Positions 54,746 through 64,000 of a stretch of 64,000 nt of DNA are shown here, piece after piece. Origin of the DNA: Macrothele yani (Eukaryota > Arthropoda > Arachnida > Araneae > Macrothelidae); NCBI GenBank assembly GCA_039090855.1, contig CM076997.1:164702709-164766708 (forward strand), read 5' to 3'. The first letter of the stretch is position 1; each line of letters opens with the position of its first letter. The position numbers and the translations under genes were made by a program. Below the pieces are notes generated by a model. That model was not told the origin of the DNA, ran no database searches, and worked only from the letters and a program-made list of their open reading frames with translations.

Positions 54746-55420
54746 TGTTTGAGCCAGTTCTTTATACCAAAATCCGTACAGTTAAGAGGACACTGCTCTG
54801 AAATCGCTTGTGCACTTTCACTGACATTTTAATCATTTGCATGTCTTAACTTGCTGTACATATTTTGAAAGTTTGAAGTTACTGCCAGCAGTCCTTCACA
54901 GTATTGCAGTATTTGCAGACAGTAGTGTATACTGTATACGAAGCCAGCTTCAATTTTCCTCTACATTAACCGCACAAAAGTAAAAATCATTTAGGCAGAT
55001 ATACTTCAATAACATGACAATAAACGAGGAAAGTTCATTATAAATGGTCGGTGAAAAAGCATAGATGCGATATTTTGAATTACAACCGACATCATTATAT
55101 AATGTGGTACATAATTCCGTCTCACTGAATTCGATCTCTTTTAGAATCTGGTTATCAACATCGTTTTAAACAGTACGTCGTCTCAAAGGGAACTGTGAAA
55201 CTTTTTTTGAATGAAATGGCGGAAATGCATACTGATTGCTGCCTCAAGCAGATGAAAAAAATTGTGATTCGGAAAATAGAAACTCTCAGTAAGTATGATA
55301 AAGTCCATCAAGATTTTCTGAACACAAATCATTCATTAAAAATGGAAACACTAATTGTGGGGCGATCTATAAGTGCATTCTTTCAGGATTTTAAATTTTC
55401 GGGTTTCTTTTTTAATGTAA
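54746..55420. other. No recognisable feature
   Basis: Short AT-rich frames only. Confidence 0.45.
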
Positions 55421-55830
55421 CTTACTATTATTATTATTATTATTATTATCTGTCTTGTCGTCGAATTTCTCGGCACTGCGGTTGCCGAAATGACAACCGG
55501 TACGACTTGTGTTATTCTCTGCTTCTAGCTCCTTTGGATTTCTATTTGCAAGTTCCCATATTTTTAGATTTTCATTGCAACTGTTCTTTGGATGCTTTCT
55601 GTAAGTAGGACCGCTACATCTATCATTTGTTTTCTTCAGTTTTTTGTCTACAATTACGATATCATGTTGATCGTGATCAATGGTCTCGTCTGTGATGATA
55701 GGTTTGCCCCAGTACATAATGTTATTAAGATTTTCGAGAATAGCTTCTGGTTGGTACTTGTAATAGCCAAACTCTTGATGCAGAATTTTGGCTACCAGGT
55801 CGTATCTGTTGACATAGTGTTTTGAAGGAA
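55421..55830 (-). pseudogene. LINE ORF C-terminal end with (TAA)n-type tail
   Basis: Minus strand: 'AKILHQEFGYYKYQPEAILE', 'NLNNIMYWGKPIITDETIDH' continuing 'DQHDIVIVDKKLKK', then in another frame 'GNLQIEIQRSWKQRITQVVP' continuing 'VVIS'. This follows the conserved end found after the RT in several LINE proteins ('YWD..I.TD..I..N.PDIV..DK', 'E..R.W......VIPVV'), recalled from family knowledge. It is followed on the minus strand by ten TAA/AAT repeats (plus strand 55,423-55,450), a usual LINE tail. 5'-truncated and frameshifted; clade uncertain. Confidence 0.62.
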
Positions 55831-57507
55831 GAAGGCAGTAGGGTTCTATATTTATTTTTAAATGATATTATACATATGGTTATTATTAAATGATATTATA
55901 TAAATGGATATTATTAGTATAATTAAAATTATTACATATATTTATACATAATAAATGCATGGTTATTATTTATAACTGTAATTATTATTATAACAATTTT
56001 ATATTTTGCCAAAGCTGTTGCTCTGACTTCTTAAACTGGCAGCATCACAGACTGTCTTAAAAGAAGGCTAACCAAGATTGAATTTATTCAAAGACAAAAA
56101 CGCATTAGATAACCGCGTCATCACTTAATTGGTACATTAGGTAGCATCATATTTTGGGGTTTAACCACCATCGTGAGCCTCTTAACCTATATGCTGAGCC
56201 TTTCAGTCTTTTTAAGACTTACTATCTCGCATACCTCAAGCCGTCGTCTTGAATACGAAGAAATGAGATGGGTAATAAATATAGCTAGGGTATATAGATA
56301 TGATACTCGTCATATATGGAAAATGTATTTGAACTACAGAGAAAATACTGGAAATAATAATTTGAACTACCGAAAAAAATAATATCGTACTTGATTGTAT
56401 TACGGCGGCTAAAGAGCGATTCATCTATTTCAACATGAATAAATGAAAAGGCTGATAGAAGCAAAATAAAGCCTGCTAACTGTTTAATAACTGTACGAAC
56501 GAAGTGATTTTTCAGAACAACAACTACGTAGATTACATCTCCATCTGTTCTATTACCTAGTTCCAAAATCATTTCGTGTCACAAGATGCACTTAAAACTG
56601 CAAGGCAGAATTCCTTTAGATTGAAAAAATGCAACCGAGTTCTCTTTTGTTTTAATTTTATTATACGATGATAATAAATTCATTTTTCATAAAAAAAAAC
56701 TAAGAAAAAAATAATAAATTGAACTACTTCCGCTGTATGCAATAACGACTGCGAATATTTCGGAAACATTCTGTAAAAGAATACTAATCATCGATACCTT
56801 TAAGAAGTTAAACTCATAAACATATTTTCAGGCGATTCGCTGAATTAATGAAAAAATGTATTGGCGGGGAATTAATATAAAAGATCCTACGTTTGTGATA
56901 ATTTTATTTTTTCTGAATGAAGACTTAACACAAATGAAGCATTTTTTTCCTTACCGAGTTTTCAAAGTAACAGAAAGCTTTGAAACTTGAGATATTTTCA
57001 AACACACAATGTCCTTTAATTACCTTTAAGAAGAGGTGAAATGTATTGTTTTATAGTATTATTTCACAAAACTTCTAAACGTAAAATTTACGCTTGATAA
57101 CTACAGCATAATAGCTTTTATCTTAAGGACTACAGACTGTTGTGTAGTCATCGTACAATCGCATGTACAATAATTTAAGCAATTGGTGTCTCACGTTACA
57201 CAATATCTGGTGCACAAAATGGGGGAGAAGCGAAGAAATGTTCTATGCCACAAAAACCAAAATTCGTGTGATATGCTATCGGCAATATCCGATCATTTTG
57301 CGAAACTTAAAAATCAGATTCTTTAACAGTCGATTGAAATTTAACAGCTATTCAAACCTCAAGTATTCCCGCGAATCGTTCCTATTATCGGAAAGTTTTT
57401 TGTCATGTGGTTACGAAAACTGTGAGAACGAAATTTTCCCGTTAAAATACAAAACGAAGTGCGGAAATATTTCTCAGAAATAAGAATTTCCCGTTACCCA
57501 TCTTAAC
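55831..57507. other. No gene seen; AT-rich with short AT repeats
   Basis: 55,850-55,960 repeats 'aatgatattata' and 'ggttattatta'-like words. The remainder has only random-looking frames. Confidence 0.5.
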
Positions 57508-58777
57508 AAGAAAGATGACACCGAATTTTTGGGTGTAATAAGCACGTCTTTTGAATCCGTTCTGACGCAAATTGAATTTATCAAAGCTATTCAAAGTCAA
57601 TCGAACCGGTATGGAAAACAATAGTATCTGACGGAAAATTTTGTATTTATAGAAAAAACATTTCTCATCGGAAACACTATCCAACAAAGCAGGAATTTTA
57701 CAGATATTGACAAAAATAAGATATACATCTACGACCCTGGCGTAAAAACCATGTGCTATTTTAAGAAGAAACAAAGTTATTTTCAATCGAGAATTTAGAA
57801 GCTCATATTTTGCTGCAAATGCATCAGAAGCGGAAATTAAGATTTACGCCCCCCTGGTGGCCAAACCATTTTTTTTTACAAAAATTAGAAATTATATGCA
57901 AACGATTTCCCATCATGAGCTGTACCCGGTGCACAAAGAATTTTTCGAATCGGAGATTTAGCAGCAGAGATATAGGGGGAAACGCAATTTACCTCTACGC
58001 CCCCTAGTGGGAAAGTCTATGAATTACTTGAAAATTTTGAACTTATATGAAAAAAATGTCTCACTGAAAACACTATCCAACAAAGAAGGAACTTTTCAGA
58101 TCGGACTCCTAGAAGTAGAGATATTGACAAAAATAAGATATACATCTACGCCCCCTGGCGGAGAAACTGTGGACTATTTAGGAAGAAAATATTCCAAAAA
58201 GGTTTATCGATGTGAGTGGCATCAGTCCACAAAATAATTTTTTCAATAGATATTTTAGGAGCTCGGATTTTATGGCAAATACATCAGAAGAAAAAAGTAA
58301 CACTTACGCCCCCTAGTGTCCAAAGTAGTCTTTGCCAAAAATCTGAATTATATGCAAAAGATTTTCCATCAGGAGATGTATCCACTGAAGGAAAAAAATT
58401 ACAAATCTGAGTTTTAGAAGAACAGTAATCGGGAAAAATGTAATTTACTTTACCCCTAACGGAAAATCTATGCGTAATTTGAAAACGTAACTATATCTGA
58501 AATATTCTTCGGCATAAATGGAATAGAACGGTAAAATAATTTTTTCAATCGGATGATCAGAAGAAAATATGTGGGATAAATCGTATTTTTGAAATCGATA
58601 TATTCTGCATTTACGCCCTCTAGCGGCGAAATTGTACATCGTAAAAAAAAAAATAAATAAAGGGACATCATTCGCATATTTCAATCTTCGCAATGCGAAA
58701 ATCATTTTTCAAATCGAACCAATAGTTGCCGATATATCATGGATACAAACGGAAGGACGGACGAAATTTACAGTAAA
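57508..58777 (+). repeat. Element R, second copy (152-bp-period repeat with CTCF-like sites)
   Basis: Starts 'caagaaagatgacaccgaat' like the other two copies. CTCF-like cores occur at 57847, 57998, 58149, 58307, a decayed one near 58,450, and 58614. Right end 'acggaaggacggacgaaatt' corresponds to 'acagacggacggacaaacag' in the 59-kb copy. A mariner is inserted near its 3' end. Confidence 0.85.
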
Positions 58778-58799
58778 TACGAGGTCAGATCAAAAAGTT

Positions 58800-61700
58800 C
58801 CGAGAATAGGCCGATAAACATCAAAGTACTTATGTTACTTAAGTCTGGCAATGATCTCCCTTTAAACAGTCTCCTGGGGCAGCGATACACCGCTGCCAGC
58901 ATTTTTGCCATTGTGTCGAGCACCGTCTGCGATTCGCGCTGGATCTCGTCCACGGTTTCAAAACGGCGACCCTTGAGCTTCAGCTTCATTTTCGGGAACA
59001 GAAAGAAGTCGCAGAGGGCCAAATCCGGCGAGTAAGGTGGGTGAGGAAGAATAGTCATGCTGTTGCGGCTAAAGAACTGACGTGTTGCTGACGCTCTGTA
59101 AGCTGCTGTATTGTCGTAATGGAGCAGGAAATCGCCCCTGCGCCACATTTCAGGTCGTTTGCGGCGAATGTCCTCCCTAACACGCCGCAGAACATCGCAA
59201 TAAAAGCAAGAAAGATGACACCGAATTTTCGGGTGTAATAAGCACGTCTTTTGATTCCGTTCCGACGCAAATTAAATTTATAAAAGCTATTCAAAGTCAA
59301 TGGAACCGGTGTGGAAAACAATAGTATCTGACGGAAGGAAGAAGTTTTTCAATCGGGTTTTTAATTCCTCAGATATTGCTGTAAACGGAATCGAGAGCTT
59401 ACGCCCTATGATTGCAGACTTGTGCGTTAAGAAAAACATGAATTAATATGAGAAACATTTCACACCGAAAACGCTCTCCAACATAGAAAGGATTTTTCAA
59501 ATCGGACTCTTAGAAACAGAGATATCGACAAAAGTAAGATGTGACTTTACGTCTCCTGATGGGAAAACCATGCATTATTTTAGGAAGAAAGTATTCCAAA
59601 AGGGTTTCCTATATGAGCGCTATCAGTCCAAGAAAACAAAATTTAGTCGAGTTTTCCGGATCCCAGATTTTGCTACAAACACATCAGAAGCAGAAACAAA
59701 CGCTTACGCCCCCTGGTGGCCAAACTATTCTTTACCAAACATTAGAAATTATGTAAAAAATATTTTCCATCAGGTCTTGTATGCGATGCAGGAAGAATTT
59801 TTCAAATCGGAGTTTTAGAAGCAGAAATAACGCAGAAAACGCAATTTACCTTTGTGCCCACTAGCGGAAAGTCTATGATTTACTTGAAAATTTTGAATTT
59901 ATAGGTAAAACATTTCGTATTGGAAACTCCATCCAACAAAGAAGGAATTTTTCAAATCGGTCTCCTAGAAATAGAGATATTGACAAAAATAACATATACA
60001 TCTATGCCCCCAGGCGTAGAAACTATGCATTATTTCAAGAAGAAAATGTTCCTAAACCATTTTTCGACATGAGTAGTATCGGTCAACAAACGACTTTTTT
60101 CAATCGAGATTTTGGAAACTCATATTTTGCTACAAATCCATCAGAAGCGGAAATTAAGACTTACGCCACCTGGTGGCCAAACCATGTTTTACAAAAAATT
60201 AAATCATGTGCAAAGTATTTCCCATCAGGAGCTGCATCCGGTGCAGAAAGAAGTTTTCAAATCGGAGATTTAGAAGCCGAGATATAGGGGGAAAAGCAAT
60301 CTACCTTTACTTCCCCTAGCGGGAAGTCTACGAATCACTTGAAAAATTTTGAAATTATGTGAAAAACATGTCACACTGGAAATACTTTCCAACAAAGGAG
60401 GAATTTTTCAAATCGGACTCTTAGAAGTAGAGATATTGACAAAAAAGATATACATTTATGCCCCCTGGGGGAGAAACCATGCATTATTTTAAGAAGAAAT
60501 GGCTTCTAAAAGGTTTGTCGACATGAGTACCATCGGTTTACAAACGATGTTTTTTTCAATCGAGAATTTAAAAGCTAATATTTTGCTGCAAATACATCAG
60601 AAGCGGAAATTAAGGTTTTCGCCCCTGGCGGCCAAACTATTATTTTGTTTACAAAAATTAGAAATTATATGCAAAATATTTTCAATCAGGGGTTGTATCT
60701 GCTGCTGAAAAAAAAATCAAATCGGAGTTTTAGAAGAAAAGTCATCGGCAAAACGTAATTTACTTTTCCGCCCTCCAGCGGAAAATCTGTGCGTAATTTG
60801 AAAAAAGTAACTATATCTAAAGTAATATTCGACATAAATGGAATTGAAAGATAAAATAATTCTTTCAATCGGATGTTTAGAAGCAAATATGTGGAAAACG
60901 TATTTTTGAATTCGACATCATCTGCATTTACGCCCTCTAGCGGCGAAATTGTACATCGAAAAAAAAACAACAACGAAATAAATGAGCATCATTCTCATAT
61001 TTCGAGCTTCTCAATGCAAAAAAAAAATTTGAAATCAGATTAATAGTTTCAGAGATAGCGTGGGTACAGACGGACGGACAAACAGGTAACACAAGCACGG
61101 TCTTTTTTAACAAAAGACGTGCTAAAAAAGGCTGTGACGGTCTGGCCCTGGGAGACGAATTCACTGTGCTCAACCCCAGGAATGTCGAAAAATACGATGA
61201 ACATGCTTTTGGTTGCGCTCCGGACATGTCGAGACTTCTTCGGTGGTAGAGATGCCGGCCTGTTCCACTGCGACGACTGTTGTTTGACCCAAGTCTCGTC
61301 CCCATTGATGATCCGCGACAGGAATGTTGGTTCATTCATCACCTGCTGACGAAGATCTTGACATAGTATGAGACGGAGCGCCTTCTGTTTGGGGTTCAGA
61401 ATCTTTGGCACATACTTTGCAGCATTGCGGTGCATGTTCAAAACCGACGTCAGAATTTCTTGCACTGTTCCCTACGACACATTGATTATGGTAGCAATGT
61501 CTTGAATGGTTCTCCGGGAATCCTCTGCACAAGTTCTCTAATTTGGTCCACAAATTTTCGGGGTTTTTTCTCGGGGACTGTCGCCATGACTTATCGTCGT
61601 CTTCCAGTGCCGTTCTGCCGCCCTTGAAGCGCGAGTGCCACTCAAAACAGCTCGCACGACTCATTGCTTCATTGCCATAAGCCTGCCCCAACATTTCATG

Positions 61701-61823
61701 CGTCTCAGTTTCCGATTTGACGAGTTTGACGCCGAATTTGATGTTCGCTCGCTGCTCTAGTTCGCAGTCTTTACAGAAATTGCAGCTGTGTTCTGCACGT
61801 GGTCGCCAAATATAGTGTAGCAC
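58800..61823 (-). pseudogene. Mariner transposase, split by element R
   Basis: Minus strand. From 61,823: 'LEQRANIKFGVKLVKSETET', 'EMLGQAYGNEAMSRASCFEW' and 'HSRFKGGRTALEDD' (DNA-binding half), then 'PTFLSRIINGDETWVKQQSS' (first Asp block 'GDE.W', with a short deletion of the following YxYxPET) and 'FFDIPGVEHSEFVSQGQTVT'. After the insertion, 59,200-58,768 gives 'YCDVLRRVRE', 'MWRRGDFLLHYDNTAAYRAS' (second Asp present) and 'PHPPYSPDLALCDFFLFPKM' (third Asp present). All three catalytic Asp remain but the frame is broken in several places. Confidence 0.9.
59206..61123 (+). mobile_element. Element R, best copy: 1.9-kb insertion with ~152-bp units and CTCF-like sites
   Basis: Inserted in the mariner gene; both mariner flanks join cleanly apart from a probable 3-bp AAA duplication. 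Left end GCAAGAAAGATGACACCGAA, with a hairpin (acacc gaattttc gggtgt) and the motif AGCACGTCTTTTG 33 nt in. Right end is a palindrome, AGCACGGTCTTTT ... AAAAGACGTGCT, repeating that motif inverted. The interior is about ten 146-162-bp monomers, each with a C-rich CTCF-like core and the lead-in 'tcaaatcggactcttagaag'. No coding capacity. Non-autonomous, superfamily unknown. Confidence 0.82.
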
Positions 61824-61967
61824 AGCTCCCGATGTTCATAGAACGATGCCACTTGGCGCAATGACTCATGAAGATCACTGACTTCGACCGCTGCTCGCGC
61901 ATACGCGGACTGCTATTTGTTGGCGCGCTACGTACCTAGTCTCGGAACTTTTTGATCGCACTACGTA

Positions 61968-64000
61968 TAAGAAAGCAATTGGGAGGTTTCTGAAAATTCA
62001 GAATTGTCCCGTTGTACGAAAAAACCGTGAAATTCAGGTTTCTTTCCGTTACTCATGGAAAAGGTTGTATCAGAAATATGTTTCGTTATTTCACGAAGGA
62101 AATCACTTAAAGTGGCTCGTGGATTTCAGAAAATGTTTACAGTGTAGGAGATCTCAAGCAGCACCAAAGAAAAAATTACTGTTTTGTAATATAATAATGG
62201 TTAAGTTTTAAAAAATATGAAATATCCCAGGCTAAAATTTAAACTTATTTTTATCGATGGGCAAAATTTCATCCTTGAGAAAACATTAATTACAAAGAAA
62301 ATGTCTACAGAAGTTTTTAGCATTGGAAACATTGGGCATAGTTTTTAGGTGGTTTCACTTTAAACCCCCCCCCAATCTGAAAAAGTCATATAAGATAATA
62401 AACTATATAAAAGAAATAATATAAAATAAGGAATAACATATGAAATAAGATAAATTAACACCAATAAAATAATATAAAGCAAAATGGAATGAGTTCGTGA
62501 AGTAAACATTCTAACAAATTATTCTTTTATATTTTCGAGTTCTGTTTTGTAACAGGGTTTAAAAATCTTGATAGTAAAGCAAGGATTAGATTGTCATTCT
62601 GCTTCTTTATTTTCTTTTTTTTAATTTGTTTAAAAGATATATCCCTCACACTCGAATCTTTTGTTCCGTAATTTGTTTTTATTTTATGGTAAGAAATGCT
62701 AGCAAACAAATGTAGGAAGATTTCATGTTTACGGAAAAACGTTCATTTGAAAATATTACTTTATTTTCCAACATATTTCTTGCTCATCATTTAGCTGGTG
62801 ATTTAATTGTATACATTGTCAAGGTTTGTCGAATGCTGCAATAACTATGACAACTTCCTCAAGGCATCAGACATTATTAAGCTTATAAGCTTTATTGCAC
62901 TTTTAATAGTTTGAGAACCCCCCCCCCCACACACACACACACACAAAAAGACAGGACTTTTATTCGATACTTTCCTCTAAGGAAAAGAGCAAACTTTAGC
63001 TCAAATGTCCTTCTCGAACGTTTTGCTCACTGAATAATTCCGAAATTTCTGCTCTTCGAATGGAAGTCTTCTGTGAAAATCTCCTCGGGCGTTTGAAATT
63101 CAATAAACTCTGCTGAAGATTAAAAAAAAAAAAACACTGAAAGGAACTCGATATTCATAAAGCGCCAAGCTTTTGAATCGGATGTACGTTCGCTGTGAGT
63201 CTTAGCTTTCCCAGCAATAAATATTCCCAACTGCAACCGGAAAATCATACATTTAATGTCTTTTTGGGGCTATTATAACCTGCAGCAAAGTTTCAGTTAA
63301 TGGGCTTTTGTGCCGCAGTACCACCGGCGAAGTCATTCTCCTCTCCCTATTTTCGGTATGTCTGCATGTCTATGTGTGTACACAACTTGATGATGGGTGC
63401 TATAAAGGCGGCGATTATTATAATTTACCGGGGAGACGTGATAACAAGCGGAGCGTTCAATTCCCCTGCGAGGCATGTGTGTGTTTGGAGAACAGCTCTG
63501 TTGACCGTGAAGTACAAGATGATTTAAGCTCTGAAGCTGCCGGGATCGTCAATATACCGTCACGCTGTAGTTACGCCGTTCGACGCAGTAGTTTTGTTTG
63601 TGTCGCTTTGTTTAGATTTCACCTCTAGGGTTTCAGAGGAGTAATCTACTGGCGATTAGAGAGGCACCAAGAGTATGAATGTTATCAAGTACAGTAGCCT
63701 GAGAACCCGAGAGGTAAATTAATGTGAAACTGTCCCTTATGTGTAATTAAAAGATATATAAAACCATTAACTTCGGGGATCAGTTTTCTTCCCTTGAGAT
63801 GTTTAAGTGCTAAAAAGTAGCAAAATAACGCAGAGATTAAATCCGTAGAAATCTAAATTTTATCCCACCTCAAGGAAATGCGTTCCAGAATGATAGACAT
63901 TTCTACCGTTACTGCCAACGCTGATTCTGCTGACACTCCGTTTTAACTATCTCAAGTATCTGCTCCGTTATATTTATTATTCACTTTAAACATCTTTTTA
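61968..64000. other. No gene seen; includes simple repeats
   Basis: Low-complexity runs: C-run plus (CA)n at 62,918-62,945 and poly(A) at 63,122. Two overlapping plus-strand ORFs at 63,300-63,628 (75 and 106 codons) have no recognisable domain. Confidence 0.45.

Larger units (their letters stand above)
58780..61965 (-). mobile_element. Mariner transposon (1.26 kb) split by element R
   Basis: Left end CGAGGTCAGATCAAAAAGTT; complemented right end CGTAGTGCGATCAAAAAGTT; both continue CCGAGA. TA at 58778-58779 and 61966-61967. Subtracting element R (59206-61123) and a 3-bp duplication gives about 1,265 bp. Confidence 0.93.

Noticed and set aside
60686..60973. Minus-strand ORF of 95 codons through element R
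   Set aside because: It runs through tandem repeat DNA with no protein motif. Similar frames occur on both strands of every R copy.
59206..61123. Helitron
   Set aside because: The right-end hairpin is suggestive, but there is no 5' TC, the target is not an A-T pair, and a 3-bp duplication seems present. Left as unclassified.
63300..63628. Host gene exon
   Set aside because: Two overlapping frames compete, there is no recognisable domain, and no convincing splice context was seen.

Overview
This window looks like repeat-rich animal DNA, most likely from an arthropod. It is AT-rich, with no operons, no bacterial-style genes and no convincing intact host gene. Nearly everything recognisable is a transposable element, usually broken. 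The families are Tc1/mariner DNA transposons, an RTE-type LINE, a Tx1/L1-like LINE, Penelope-like elements (PLEs), tRNA-derived SINEs and a little-characterised cut-and-paste family with CACTA-like ends. This mix is common in insects and arachnids. The species cannot be fixed from the sequence, and no host gene helps.

Layout. 1-4 kb: a PLE 3' tail split by a 606-bp TIR element, SINEs and a Tc1 scrap. 4.1-6 kb: a Tc1 element inside a 43-bp minisatellite. 9-10.2 kb: a minus-strand Tc1. 10.3-10.9 kb: a 565-bp miniature LTR-type element whose terminal repeats each hold a tRNA-like gene. 13.5-15.3 kb: a long-TIR Tc1-like element. 16.8-21.4 kb: a PLE fragment, a truncated mariner, then a Tx1-like LINE ending in two near-perfect hairpins. 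23.9-28.2 kb: a three-level nest, with the CACTA-like element inside a Tc1 inside a SINE. 29.4-34.9 kb: Tc1 copies. 36.8-39.3 kb: a fold-back PLE with a hammerhead ribozyme motif, one arm carrying a second tRNA-bearing miniature LTR element. 39.5-44 kb: a mariner split by a near-intact 3.2-kb RTE LINE with a 10-bp target duplication. 44.8-46.1 kb: another mariner. 46.6-49.7 kb: a repeat copy, a PLE fold-back and a second copy of the CACTA-like gene, broken by a 91-bp palindrome. 51.8-54.7 kb: a minisatellite, two Tc1 remnants and a SINE. 55.4-55.8 kb: a LINE 3' end. 57.5-62 kb: a tandem-repeat element with CTCF-like motifs every ~152 bp, invaded by a mariner that was itself invaded by another copy of the same element.

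The genes do not form a pathway. The value of the window is its insertion history (target duplications, empty sites, nesting order) and a few unusual non-coding designs. The strongest are the miniature LTR elements with internal tRNA-like promoters (10.3 and 37.1 kb), the fold-back Penelope element with a hammerhead, the ~456-bp higher-order repeat of CTCF-like sites, and the twin hairpins at the Tx1 LINE 3' end. Family names rest on motifs read by eye; no database search was possible.
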